The translations under genes were made by a program, and so were the position numbers. The notes below the pieces were generated by a model. That model searched no databases. It was not told the origin of the DNA and saw nothing but the letters and a program-made list of their open reading frames with translations. From JAJTCH01 sp040386195 (GTDB lineage: Bacteria; Pseudomonadota; Alphaproteobacteria; Rickettsiales; UBA1997), in assembly GCA_040386195.1 (NCBI GenBank), contig JAZKFV010000027.1, forward strand, positions 1 through 44,407: a stretch of 44,407 nucleotides of DNA. The letters run 5' to 3'. Shown here in pieces: positions 25,953-35,245 of the stretch (its first letter is position 1; each line of letters begins with the position of its first letter).

Positions 25953-28900
25953 TATGGTGATGATCTTGATGGAGGTGATGAAGAAGCTTGCAATAGCGAA
26001 GAGGTGCCAACACGACTGCGTTGTTCGGTGGTTGGGTCGGGGGATTCTAAGCTGGCAACATATGCAGTTACAATATTTGCCAAGTCAGGATGAGGTACCA
26101 TCACTTTTTCCTGAAACTCTTTTAACTCTCGAACAATTTTACTACCTTCATCGCTGATATCTTCTCGTTTAATTAATTTTAATATTATCCACAAATTATC
26201 TTCCATATTGGGCATGGTTAAAGCCTTATTGAGCGCAACTCCAATTGGGGTTGCTTTATTTTTATTTTTTAATAAAAATCCCCTGGACTCACCTTTTTCT
26301 CTAAGGTCAATAGGAGCACCATTGTCACGCAAAACTCTCATCTGATCAAACATACCTTTTTGGGCAAAATCATGGAGAATGGTTTTTCCCTTACTGGCAT
26401 CTTCTTTTGTAGACTCCATTTTAAAGAAATTATCTTTTGTCATTTGCAAGTTTTGAAGGATTATTCCCACTACATGTTCCCACGCTTCGGCAATGCTCAA
26501 ATCGGCATTTGCAATATTTTCCATAGCTTTATCAAATAGTTCCATTCTGTAGAAATCATGTTGGCAATTTCTTACAATTGCGGTGATCATTCTATCTGTT
26601 GATAGATCTATTCCTCCTTGCGGAGATTGACTTACTATAGTTTCTAACAGCCTTTTTGTATTTTTAATATTTCCATCGGGTAAAATTTGCTTTATTAATA
26701 TACCTCCTATTTTGATAACCTCTTCATCTTGATCTGGCGTATCTATCCTAGCAACAACAGATTTGAGCAGTTCTATTCTAAACGAAAAATCACATACACC
26801 TAAAATTTCTTTGATAAACCATTGGCAATCTTTAAATTGTTTTTTGTCTAAAAAAGATTTAACAATATCTTCAAGAACAGTGAGTTGCGCTCCACTACCT
26901 GAAGATGCAACTTCCATCTGAAGTAAAATTAATTTATTTTGATTATCAAAACTTTTGAAAAGTGTTACCGCAGTTTTTGGAACAAATGTTGTAGCAAGAT
27001 GATGAAACATCGTGGATGAGGTTTTGTATTTTCTCTGTAACAATACCATTTTATTTTTATCGCCCCCACATTTATTAAAAAGGATATTAAGAGAACCCAG
27101 TTTCTCGCGAACAACAGTTTCAAATAATGTTCCTTTATTCATTTGTGGATCATTAAGCTGTAAATCAGTATTAAGCGCTTCTAACCTTACTTCATCGGTA
27201 TCGCAATAATTTAAAATGGCCTCGATTACTTGGCTAGATTCATAACGCGCCGCCTGATATAAATATAAATTAGAGTTCTTTAAAAAATCTAATTTGAACT
27301 CCTCTCTTCTGTCATTGATAACAAAAAATACATTGATTAATTGTGCATTATTCGAAGCTAGAGCAGAATTTAAAAAATTTGCATTAATAAATCGTCCCGT
27401 TCTCATAATCGTATCTAAACTTGCTTCATCACAAGATCTTACAATCGCTGTTATAAGTTCTACATCTTGTGACAGAAAAGCTCTTTGATACAGAGCATCA
27501 AACACTGGTAATTCATAACCCCCTACTGGTAATTTGTACGTTCTTTTTAGTAAATTTTGTCTATTCTTATCGCTTCCGCAATTGATAAAAAGATTCTTAA
27601 TAATATCAAGTGAACAAGTATCTATATTATCAAAAAATTCAGGCTTTATTGCCTCTAATTTTTTTTCATCAGTGCTATAAAAATCTAAAACATTTTTGAT
27701 TAATTTTGGGTGATTCAAAAACGCATAATTTAGTAATTCATCTAGAAATTGTATTTTTAGCTTTTCATCGTCAAGGCAATCAAAAAATATATTTAAAAAC
27801 TCTAAATCGCCTTCTACAAGAGCGGTTTTTAGCGCTTGCATAGTTTTTTCTTGAAACTCAAGCACAATAGATTTATCGCATTTTTTTAAAATTATTTTTA
27901 TTAATTTTGGATTACTTTTGTCAAGAGCATCCTCGTATAGGGTGATAACCTCTTTTTTTGTTCTATTTTGTAAATATTTATTTATCACTCGAACTATTCC
28001 CCTTGAAGCGGCGCAATAACACAACTGCGTTAAAGTTGTCTCCTTCCTCAAGCTCAAGCCTAAGCCTAATGCTGATTTTTCATATCCATAGCCAGCGGCA
28101 ATTGCAAATAACGCTTCTTTTTCTTTGGGAAGAAAGTGTTCCTTATTTCTAAAAATTGGATCGGGATTGTTGTAATAATCATCAATAACCAACCAAAATG
28201 AACTCATATCCCGTGGAGGATATTCAGAAATTCTGGATTGAAGATAATCAATTTTAAAATGTTGATCTTGAGGGATTGATTGTTTTAACCCTTTAAGTAT
28301 TTCAACCGATCTTCTAGCAAATTCTGCTTGGGTTTGTGGATAATCTTTTTTATCAGAAAAAACTATTTTGGATAAGGTATCTTCCAGTAAAAAATTGCTG
28401 TCATCTCGATCACTAAATGGTTGTGACGCAACATAAAGCGCTTGCAGGGCGATAATTTTAAGGTCTATTCCTATACTTTCACTTTTTAGTATATCGGCAA
28501 GATTTTTTGGGTCAGCTGATGAAATTTGTTCTAATGGTTTGAGTAAAGGTTTTAATTTTTGTGTGGGACGAACTGGCTTTAAAACAGGATATTTTTTGAT
28601 TAATGCACCCATGATCATTTGAATAATTTCCTGTGGAGATTCCCAACCTGATTGATCTTCATTGATAAACTTTACAATCGGCTGTTCTTGCTCCCATACT
28701 ATCCCCAACTCTTCTAAGATTTTTTTAAACCTTCCATTGGCCTCTTGAAAATTCTTGTCCTTAAACAAATCGTCAAATTTAATGCCAAAAATATTGCCTT
28801 TATCATCCAACAAACCTTCTAATTTTTTCCAAATTGCCTCAATAAAATCATCATTAAAATTCTGATAATAGGTTGTAATTGCCTGCCAGGCATTTTGTAC

Positions 28901-29656
28901 CGTTATTCTTTTTTTCAAACCAACAACACGATGATCTTGATTATAAGCTGTGTTTTCATCAACAATTCCCAATAACATCTTTAAAAATAATGGCGTGTGA
29001 ATCTCCAAGCCTGGTCCCACCATTTTTAAAGGCTCTGTAGCGGCGGCACTTGCTTGCCTGTAAATGATAGATAGCAAACCAGGTTTTAATTGATTAGTGA
29101 GAATTTCAAAACGGGCGCTGGAGCCAGCAATACAATTTAGTTCATCCTCGCTCATACGTAGCCTAGTCATATGCTCTTGCATTAGCTCTATTCTTTGTTC
29201 ATCACTTAAATCATCTTTGTCAGCTCTGATGGCAACCATGCTGATAAAATCAATCATATTTTCTATTAAAGTCAGTAACTCTAAATAAGTTTTGCCATCA
29301 ATTTGTGAATAGGTAGAAACTCCTTGATCATCAATTTTTTCACCCAAGTTTTTTCTTAAGTATCCACGCAAATCACCTTCCTCACTGAAAAGTTTAGCGT
29401 CAATCCCTTGGGCAGAAAAATAGTCTCTTGTCTTACTAAAAATTTCAGTGAATAGCAAAGATAGTTTTTGGCCAGAATTTGTTTGGTCTTGTTCTTTAAA
29501 TTTTTTAAAAACTTTTCGAACACCAACCAAATCTTCACCTGATTCTAAAGCCAAAGCTTCTAAAACCGCGCCGTTTAATTCGCTAATGGATATTTGCAAA
29601 CCTTCAATAGAAGCGCGAAGGGTTTGTGATGCTGATAGTTCTTTTTGTCTGGTCAT
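25952..29656 (-). CDS. Giant helical-repeat/ankyrin-like protein, possible secreted effector
   Basis: A 1234-residue soluble-looking protein without signal peptide or membrane span. From about residue 590 to 960 it carries at least nine degenerate units of the form L-I-x-x-I-h-x-x-C-D-x-x-x-K/R-L-x-x-L, for example LIKIILKKCD, IIKNLFINCGSDKNRQNLL and VIEAILNYCDTDEVRLEAL. One true ankyrin repeat is seen near 1090-1125 (GKTILHDFAQKGM, then LRDNGAPIDLR). The first 580 residues are mainly helical and unrecognised. The C-terminus is Ser/Pro-rich (SSLLQASSSPPSRSSP). Ankyrin proteins are common type IV effectors in Rickettsiales, so an effector or interaction role is plausible but not shown. Confidence 0.65.
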   Translation of the reverse strand: MTRQKELSASQTLRASIEGLQISISELNGAVLEALALESGEDLVGVRKVFKKFKEQDQTNSGQKLSLLFTEIFSKTRDYFSAQGIDAKLFSEEGDLRGYLRKNLGEKIDDQGVSTYSQIDGKTYLELLTLIENMIDFISMVAIRADKDDLSDEQRIELMQEHMTRLRMSEDELNCIAGSSARFEILTNQLKPGLLSIIYRQASAAATEPLKMVGPGLEIHTPLFLKMLLGIVDENTAYNQDHRVVGLKKRITVQNAWQAITTYYQNFNDDFIEAIWKKLEGLLDDKGNIFGIKFDDLFKDKNFQEANGRFKKILEELGIVWEQEQPIVKFINEDQSGWESPQEIIQMIMGALIKKYPVLKPVRPTQKLKPLLKPLEQISSADPKNLADILKSESIGIDLKIIALQALYVASQPFSDRDDSNFLLEDTLSKIVFSDKKDYPQTQAEFARRSVEILKGLKQSIPQDQHFKIDYLQSRISEYPPRDMSSFWLVIDDYYNNPDPIFRNKEHFLPKEKEALFAIAAGYGYEKSALGLGLSLRKETTLTQLCYCAASRGIVRVINKYLQNRTKKEVITLYEDALDKSNPKLIKIILKKCDKSIVLEFQEKTMQALKTALVEGDLEFLNIFFDCLDDEKLKIQFLDELLNYAFLNHPKLIKNVLDFYSTDEKKLEAIKPEFFDNIDTCSLDIIKNLFINCGSDKNRQNLLKRTYKLPVGGYELPVFDALYQRAFLSQDVELITAIVRSCDEASLDTIMRTGRFINANFLNSALASNNAQLINVFFVINDRREEFKLDFLKNSNLYLYQAARYESSQVIEAILNYCDTDEVRLEALNTDLQLNDPQMNKGTLFETVVREKLGSLNILFNKCGGDKNKMVLLQRKYKTSSTMFHHLATTFVPKTAVTLFKSFDNQNKLILLQMEVASSGSGAQLTVLEDIVKSFLDKKQFKDCQWFIKEILGVCDFSFRIELLKSVVARIDTPDQDEEVIKIGGILIKQILPDGNIKNTKRLLETIVSQSPQGGIDLSTDRMITAIVRNCQHDFYRMELFDKAMENIANADLSIAEAWEHVVGIILQNLQMTKDNFFKMESTKEDASKGKTILHDFAQKGMFDQMRVLRDNGAPIDLREKGESRGFLLKNKNKATPIGVALNKALTMPNMEDNLWIILKLIKREDISDEGSKIVRELKEFQEKVMVPHPDLANIVTAYVASLESPDPTTEQRSRVGTSSLLQASSSPPSRSSP

Positions 29657-29723
29657 GAGAAAATTTTTTATTGATTAAAAAAATACATAACTAAAAATAA
29701 TTAAAACCCAAATTACCTAAAAC

Positions 29724-30167
29724 CTAAACTCCGGTAGAGCCAAATCCACCTTCACCGCGCACGGTTTCATCTAAATTTTCTACTTCCACAATTTTGGCTT
29801 GTTTATATTCGGCAATAATCATTTGCGCAATTCTCATTCCTCTTTCAATTTTAAAATCAGTTTGCGAATGGTTGATTAAAATTATACAAATTTCGCCGCG
29901 ATAGTCGCAGTCAATTGTTCCGGGCGTGTTTAAAACCGTGATGCCGTTTTTTAAAGCTAAACCCGAGCGCGGGCGAATTTGGGCTTCAAAGCCAATTTCT
30001 AAAGCAATAGCAATTCCAGTTTTTACTAATTTTATTTCACCGGGTTTTAAAATTATTGGCTCATTAATTGCCGCTTGCAAATCCATTCCGGCGCTGCCTT
30101 TAGTTTCATATTTTGGTAAAGCTAAATCGGGATTATTTTCTAGTCTTTTAATTTTCAGTATTGTCAT
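29724..30167 (-). CDS. dut: dUTP diphosphatase
   Basis: Trimeric dUTPase that hydrolyses dUTP to dUMP, keeping uracil out of DNA and feeding dTMP synthesis. The five family motifs are visible: GSAGMDLQA, RPRSGLALKNG, NTPGTIDCDYRGEI, RGMRIAQMII and, at the C-terminus, RGEGGFGSTG. Length (147) is normal. Its start lies inside the end of the upstream small membrane-protein gene (20-base overlap). The giant repeat-protein gene follows 67 bases downstream on the same strand. Confidence 0.96.
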   Translation of the reverse strand: MTILKIKRLENNPDLALPKYETKGSAGMDLQAAINEPIILKPGEIKLVKTGIAIALEIGFEAQIRPRSGLALKNGITVLNTPGTIDCDYRGEICIILINHSQTDFKIERGMRIAQMIIAEYKQAKIVEVENLDETVRGEGGFGSTGV

Positions 30168-30351
30168 TGTCTTTTGCTTTTTGATTGATGATTTGACGAG
30201 TAAATTTTTTGAGAAAAGTTCCTTTGGTTTCTAGGCTGTTAATTTCATCTTGCATTGAGTTGCTAGTATATTGCTTGACGTAAGGATAACCCAGAAATAC
30301 AGCCACTAAAACCGTCATAATTAATAGACTTTTAAATAAACAACCGTTCAT
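30148..30351 (-). CDS. Small single-span membrane protein
   Basis: A 67-residue product with one strong transmembrane segment (LLIMTVLVAVFLGYPYV, about 9-25) followed by a short basic/polar tail. The ATG at 30351 lies just beyond the eno promoter region and the 3' end overlaps the dut start by 20 bases, which supports a coupled pair. I do not recognise it. With no conserved motif, being a true gene rests on its position, its clean start and its membrane segment. Confidence 0.5.
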   Translation of the reverse strand: MNGCLFKSLLIMTVLVAVFLGYPYVKQYTSNSMQDEINSLETKGTFLKKFTRQIINQKAKDNDNTEN

Positions 30352-30456
30352 TTTTATCGGGAATTTAGATTGATAATTAAGGGTTGCGAAGATAATATCC
30401 GCAAACTTATTTTACAAATCTAAAATCAATTCCAAAATCAATTTGAAACAATCCCA

Positions 30457-31734
30457 ATGGCAGAAATTACAAAAATTCACGCGCGAGAAATTCTTGATTC
30501 ACGTGGCAATCCAACTGTTGAAGCAGAAGTTTATTTATCCGATGGCTCGTCAGGAATATCCTCAGTTCCATCTGGCGCTTCAACTGGAAGTTTGGAAGCG
30601 GCTGAGCTGCGCGATGGTGATTTAAAAAGATATTTGGGCAAAGGAGTTTTGAAAGCGGTTGAAAATGTCAACGGCAAAATTGCGCAGAGTTTGATTGGAA
30701 TGGACGCCGAAGATCAGGAAGAAATTGACGCTAAAATGATTGAGATTGACGGCACGCAAAATAAAAGCAATTTAGGCGCCAACGCAATTTTAGCAGTTTC
30801 ACTCGCCACCGCCTGCGCAACCGCTAATTCTCTTGGTTTGCCACTTTATTATTACATTGGCGGCGACGAAGCTTTGACCATGCCAACGCCAATGATGAAC
30901 ATTATCAATGGCGGTGCTCACGCTGATAATAAAATTGATATTCAGGAATTTATGATTATGCCAATTTCTGCACCGTCAATCAACGATGGAATTAGAATGG
31001 GCGCTGAAGTTTTTCACCATTTAAAATCTTTATTAAAAAAAGACGGCTTTTCTACCAATGTTGGTGATGAAGGTGGTTTTGCGCCAAATTTTAATTCCAC
31101 AATTCAAGCTTTGGATTATGTCTCTCGCGCTGTGAGCCAAGCTGGATATAATTTGGGAACTGATATTGTTTTGGCTTTAGACGCCGCTTCAACTGAATTT
31201 TATAAAGACGGCAAATATAATTTAGCTGGCGAAAATAAAATTTTAGGCAGCGACGAATTGATCAAATATTATGAAAATTTAATCAATCAATATCCAATTG
31301 CTTCTATTGAAGATGCTTGCTCGGAAGCTGATTTTGAAGGCTGGAAAAATATCACTTTAGCTTTGGGAAATAAAATTCAATTAGTTGGCGATGATTTATT
31401 TGTCACTAATCCACAAATTTTGCAAAAAGGTATTGACCAAAAAATGGCTAATGCAATTTTAATCAAACCCAATCAAATCGGCACTTTAACTGAAACTTTG
31501 CAAGCAATTGAGCTAGCCAAAGCTAATGGTTATAACACTATTATTTCGCATCGCTCCGGTGAAACTGAAGATGCTTATATTGCTCATATTGCCATTGGCA
31601 CTAACGCCGGACAAATTAAAACCGGCTCACTTTGTAGGTCAGATCGCGTGGCTAAATATAATGAATTAATACGCATCAATGAATATTTGGGTGATGATGC
31701 GGTTTATGCTGGTGGCACAATTTTTAAAAAATAA
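30457..31734 (+). CDS. eno: Enolase
   Basis: Converts 2-phosphoglycerate to phosphoenolpyruvate. Motifs include ARQILDSRGNP-like AREILDSRGNPTVEAEV at the start, GDEGGFAPNF, metal ligands in ALDAASTEF, SIEDACSEAD and LVGDDLFVTNP, and the active-site KPNQIGTLTET and SHRSGETED. Length (425) is normal. In E. coli eno follows pyrG; here it leads a run of six closely spaced genes: eno, dat and four pilin-like genes, with gaps of 3 bases or less. Confidence 0.97.
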   Translation: MAEITKIHAREILDSRGNPTVEAEVYLSDGSSGISSVPSGASTGSLEAAELRDGDLKRYLGKGVLKAVENVNGKIAQSLIGMDAEDQEEIDAKMIEIDGTQNKSNLGANAILAVSLATACATANSLGLPLYYYIGGDEALTMPTPMMNIINGGAHADNKIDIQEFMIMPISAPSINDGIRMGAEVFHHLKSLLKKDGFSTNVGDEGGFAPNFNSTIQALDYVSRAVSQAGYNLGTDIVLALDAASTEFYKDGKYNLAGENKILGSDELIKYYENLINQYPIASIEDACSEADFEGWKNITLALGNKIQLVGDDLFVTNPQILQKGIDQKMANAILIKPNQIGTLTETLQAIELAKANGYNTIISHRSGETEDAYIAHIAIGTNAGQIKTGSLCRSDRVAKYNELIRINEYLGDDAVYAGGTIFKK

Positions 31735-31736
31735 AA

Positions 31737-32570
31737 ATGGCAAGAATCAGTTTTTTAAACCAAGAATTTTTACCGCATAACCAATGTTTTGTTCACATTG
31801 AAGATCGTGGTTTTCAATTTGCCGATGGGGTTTATGAGGTGATTCTTTGGAAAAATAACAAATTGATTGATAGCGATTGGCATTTGCAAAGGCTATTTCG
31901 CTCGCTTGGTGAATTGGAAATTCAATTTAATCAAACTAAAGAACAGTTGGAAAAAATTATTTTTGAGCTTTTTGCTAAAAATAATTTGTCAGACGGTTCG
32001 GTTTATTTGCAAATCACCCGCGGCGTTGCGCCGCGCCAGCCCTTCTTGCCGCAAGATTGCTTTGCAACTATTTGCGCCACAGTTTTGCCTTTAAAAGACA
32101 TTGATTTGACTAAAGGTTTAAATGTTATAACTCACCAAGATATTCGCTGGCAAAGATGCGACATAAAATCAATTGCTCTTTTAGCCAGCTCATGGATTCG
32201 TCAGAAAGCTTTTGATCTTGAAGTTGATGATGCAATTTTGGTTCGGGATGGATTTATCACTGAAGCAACTTTTGCCAATGTTTTTATTGTCGATGAAGAA
32301 AATAATTTAAGAACACATCAAGCCGATAATTTTGTTCTGTGCGGAATTACTCGCAATCGCATCATTGATTTGGCGAAAAAAAATGGCATTACAGTTTTAG
32401 AACAAAAATTTACTGTCCAAGAAATGTTGCAAGCCAAAGAGGTTTTTCTATCCAGCACAACTTTATTTGTTCGTCCGGTTGTGAAGATTGATGAGCAAAT
32501 CATTGGCGATGGCAAAGTTGGTAAAATTAGCCACAAGCTTTTGGATTTATATCAAAATTTTATAAATTAA
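31737..32570 (+). CDS. dat: D-amino acid aminotransferase (PLP fold type IV)
   Basis: The 277 residues fit D-alanine transaminase: FVHIEDRGFQFADGVYEV at the N-terminus, the substrate arginine region YLQITRGVAPRQ, DIRWQRCDIKSIALL holding the PLP lysine, and EATFANVFIV, replacing the more usual EG.SSN. In D-Ala transaminases this chemistry links D-alanine and D-glutamate, both peptidoglycan building blocks. Branched-chain aminotransferase is the main alternative, but RWQRCDIKS favours Dat. It starts two bases after eno and is followed three bases later by the first pilin-like gene. Confidence 0.88.
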   Translation: MARISFLNQEFLPHNQCFVHIEDRGFQFADGVYEVILWKNNKLIDSDWHLQRLFRSLGELEIQFNQTKEQLEKIIFELFAKNNLSDGSVYLQITRGVAPRQPFLPQDCFATICATVLPLKDIDLTKGLNVITHQDIRWQRCDIKSIALLASSWIRQKAFDLEVDDAILVRDGFITEATFANVFIVDEENNLRTHQADNFVLCGITRNRIIDLAKKNGITVLEQKFTVQEMLQAKEVFLSSTTLFVRPVVKIDEQIIGDGKVGKISHKLLDLYQNFIN

Positions 32571-32573
32571 TTA

Positions 32574-33440
32574 GTGAAAAAATATCGTTCTCAAAGCGCC
32601 TTTTCAATTATCGAACTTGCAATCGCGATTCTGATTATTTCTGCTTTGGTTGGCACCATTATTACCGCCAGCCGAATTTCTTCTAACGCCAAATTAGCCA
32701 CTGCCCAATCTTTAACCACATCTTCCGCTGTTAATGATATTGATAGTTTGGTTTTGTGGTTTGAAACTACAATGCCAAAAAGCTTTGACAATTTATCCGC
32801 CGATGATGGTCAGTCAGTTTCAACTTGGTATGATTTAAGCCCCAATAGAACTAACGCTGTTGCCGGATCAGCGCCAACTTATACTGCCGATGTTATTAAT
32901 GGCTTACCGGTTTTAAGATTTGATGGTGCAGCTAATTTTTTAACTTTTGACGGTTCAGCATTGATCAGCAGCAATTATACAATTTTTGCCGTCGCTACTC
33001 GAAGAAGCACTAAAGATAATAATGCCATTCTAGGCGGAACAGATTTGACAGCTTTTAAAAATCTGCACCTTGGCTATTTCACTAACACTACTCCGCGATT
33101 TAAATTCTCCCATTATAGCGAAGGGACTTCCGAAACCGATTACATTGATTCTGTGATTTCAACTTATATCAATCCAGCTTTTGAAATTTATACTGCAACA
33201 TTTGATTCAAATATAGGAAAAACATATTACAAAAACGGCGCTCAAATAGCTTCAGCAACAACAAGTTCAGCAAAAACTATTCTACAATCTTGGACTGGCT
33301 CGGCAATTGGTAGATTTGGAACTGCTTATTTTAATGGCGATATTGCTGAAATTATTATTTTTACTAAAACTTTAAGCTTTGCAGAAAGGAAAGATGTTGA
33401 ACAATATCTAAGCAAAAAATGGGGAATCACTATATCTTAA
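32574..33440 (+). CDS. Pilin-like protein with LamG-like domain, copy 1
   Basis: A 288-residue protein with a type IV prepilin-type N-terminus: a short basic leader (MKKYRSQSA), then FSIIELAIAILIISALVGTI. Glutamate is at mature position 5, but alanine stands at -1 where prepilin peptidase normally needs glycine. After the helix comes SLVLWFETTMPKSFDNL and a beta-rich LamG/concanavalin-like domain that ends IAEIIIFTKTLSFAERKDVE and QYLSKKWGITIS. Such domains bind glycans or proteins. Start is GTG at 32574. First of four tandem paralogues. Confidence 0.78.
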   Translation: MKKYRSQSAFSIIELAIAILIISALVGTIITASRISSNAKLATAQSLTTSSAVNDIDSLVLWFETTMPKSFDNLSADDGQSVSTWYDLSPNRTNAVAGSAPTYTADVINGLPVLRFDGAANFLTFDGSALISSNYTIFAVATRRSTKDNNAILGGTDLTAFKNLHLGYFTNTTPRFKFSHYSEGTSETDYIDSVISTYINPAFEIYTATFDSNIGKTYYKNGAQIASATTSSAKTILQSWTGSAIGRFGTAYFNGDIAEIIIFTKTLSFAERKDVEQYLSKKWGITIS

Positions 33441-33443
33441 AAT

Positions 33444-34343
33444 ATGAATTATAAAAAAAATTTTAACTCACAATCAAAACAAAGAAGATTAGGTTTTTCA
33501 CTTTTAGAACTTTCGATTGTATTGATTATTATCTCAATGCTGATGGTTGCTGTGATTAAAGGCAGTGATTTGATTGGGCAAGCTAAGTTGGTTGCAGCTA
33601 GGCAAAAAACTGTTGATTCTCCGGTGTTGAAAATTAAAGGTTTAGTACTTTGGCTTGAAACAACTTTACCTAATAGTTTTTTAGATTCAGAAACTATTGA
33701 TGGTGGAAAAATTAGCACTTGGCAAGACTCCAGTGGCAATAATCCAAACTCACCTAACAACGCTACTCAAAACACAGTTGCCAATAAACCAACTTATGTA
33801 ACTAATGGAATTAATGATCTGCCATCTTTACAATTTAACGGCACACCAACCAGTGCTGGCAATGCCAATTTCAGCTATTTTCAACTAGCCAATGGCGCAA
33901 CATTATCTTTGTTTAGTGGCAATGTTTTTACAGCTTTTATTGTTTATAAACTAAATATAGCGGGAACGGCTCACTATTTTATAGGACATCAAAATGGTTG
34001 GACAAGATGGAGAATTCACGCCAATGGTTTTCAATCTAACCAAGCTACCGGAAGTTTTACAGTGGCACCAACTGCCAAAACTTCAAATATTGTTAGTTTA
34101 TCTGGCACGGATTTACTAGTTTCTCAATATCAAAATGGCGCTGCCAATGGCACAATAGTTAAAACAACCGGAAGCTATACTGAGGATAATCCAATTTGGA
34201 TAGGCGGCGCAGAAGATGGCGGCTTTTATTCGCTGCAAGGTATGATCTCGGAAATTATTATTTTCAATCGCACTTTGAGCAATCAAGAAAGAAGAGATAT
34301 CGAACAATATTTATCAAACAAATATCAAATCACTGTTTCATAA
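33444..34343 (+). CDS. Pilin-like protein with LamG-like domain, copy 2
   Basis: A 299-residue paralogue of its neighbours. The leader is 17 residues, rich in Lys/Arg, and ends in glycine (RRLG), followed by FSLLELSIVLIIISMLMVAV with glutamate at +5, a canonical prepilin peptidase site. The shared motif LVLWLETTLPNSF follows at about 68-80, and the domain closes with ISEIIIFNRTLSNQERRDIE and QYLSNKYQITVS. The middle part differs strongly from the other copies, as expected for a binding surface under diversification. Its stop overlaps the next start as TAATG. Confidence 0.8.
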   Translation: MNYKKNFNSQSKQRRLGFSLLELSIVLIIISMLMVAVIKGSDLIGQAKLVAARQKTVDSPVLKIKGLVLWLETTLPNSFLDSETIDGGKISTWQDSSGNNPNSPNNATQNTVANKPTYVTNGINDLPSLQFNGTPTSAGNANFSYFQLANGATLSLFSGNVFTAFIVYKLNIAGTAHYFIGHQNGWTRWRIHANGFQSNQATGSFTVAPTAKTSNIVSLSGTDLLVSQYQNGAANGTIVKTTGSYTEDNPIWIGGAEDGGFYSLQGMISEIIIFNRTLSNQERRDIEQYLSNKYQITVS

Positions 34344-35242
34344 TGAATAAAATCAATCGATTCAGAATTAGCAAAATTAAAAAAGGCTTTTCATTATTTG
34401 AACTTACTATTGTGATCGCCATCATCGCCTTTTTAGGGCTTGGCATAATGCAAGGTGGTGAATTAATTAGACAATCCAAAATTAGTGCTGCGCAAACATT
34501 AACAAAATCTTCGGTAGTTTCTAAAATGGATAATTTAGTTTTGTGGCTGGAAACTACAATGCCCAATAGCTTTGATAATATTGAGAGATTTGACGGCGGA
34601 ACAGTAAGTAATTGGTATAACCTTGGCGTCAATCAACCTTCAACCTACAATGCCACTCAATCCAACAACAACAAAAGGCCAACCTATGCAACCAATGCTA
34701 TTAATGGTTTGCCGGCTTTAAAATTTATCAGTACCAGCACTCAATATATGTCGGTTGTGGATGGCTTTGATAACGAAGCTGAAACCGTAACCGTATTTTT
34801 AGTGTGGCAACCAAATTTTATTGCTAACTCAGTTGAAATGGATCCTTTGGAAAAATGGGCAGGAAGCGGAGGATATCCTTACGTTCTCAGATCATCGACA
34901 ACCTTCTATGCTTTTATATCTTATGATGGCAGCACTGGTTATGGACCAGCCAGCACAACCTTTAGATCATTTGGAACTCCTCACCTAATTTCAGCAAGAA
35001 AGATTAGAAAAGGCGCAATGCAGCTATGGGTAAATGGCACTTCTGAAGGCGGAACCGCAACCGACGGCGGCACTTCGGAGGCCAATAATGTTAATATGTT
35101 TATAGGTTGTAGAGGTAATATTACCTTATGCGTTAATGGCTATATTGGTGAAATTATTATTTTTGATAGAGCTTTAACCGATCAAGAGCGGCAAGATGTT
35201 GAAACTTATTTGGGTAAAAAATGGGCAATTTCAACTCCTTAA
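34343..35242 (+). CDS. Pilin-like protein with LamG-like domain, copy 3
   Basis: A 299-residue paralogue. The start is the ATG at 34343, sharing a base with the preceding stop; the longer open frame back to 34196 overlaps copy 2 and is not used. A basic leader ends KKG, then FSLFELTIVIAIIAFLGLGI with glutamate at +5. LVLWLETTMPNSF is followed by a LamG-like domain ending IGEIIIFDRALTDQERQDVE. Two cysteines (MFIGCRGNITLCVNG) in the last part could form a disulfide not possible in the other copies. Confidence 0.8.
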   Translation: MNKINRFRISKIKKGFSLFELTIVIAIIAFLGLGIMQGGELIRQSKISAAQTLTKSSVVSKMDNLVLWLETTMPNSFDNIERFDGGTVSNWYNLGVNQPSTYNATQSNNNKRPTYATNAINGLPALKFISTSTQYMSVVDGFDNEAETVTVFLVWQPNFIANSVEMDPLEKWAGSGGYPYVLRSSTTFYAFISYDGSTGYGPASTTFRSFGTPHLISARKIRKGAMQLWVNGTSEGGTATDGGTSEANNVNMFIGCRGNITLCVNGYIGEIIIFDRALTDQERQDVETYLGKKWAISTP

Positions 35243-35245
35243 AAT

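Noticed and set aside
25200..29656. A ubiquitin-like conjugation or defence system formed by the E1-like enzyme and the giant protein
   Set aside because: No ubiquitin-like protein, E2, JAB peptidase or nucleotide cyclase is nearby, the giant protein does not end in Gly-Gly, and the enzyme has ordinary MoeB/ThiF layout with zinc cysteines.
34196..34342. Upstream extension of pilin-like copy 3
   Set aside because: The extension overlaps copy 2 in another frame and lacks a prepilin leader; the ATG at 34343 gives a proper leader and TAATG coupling.
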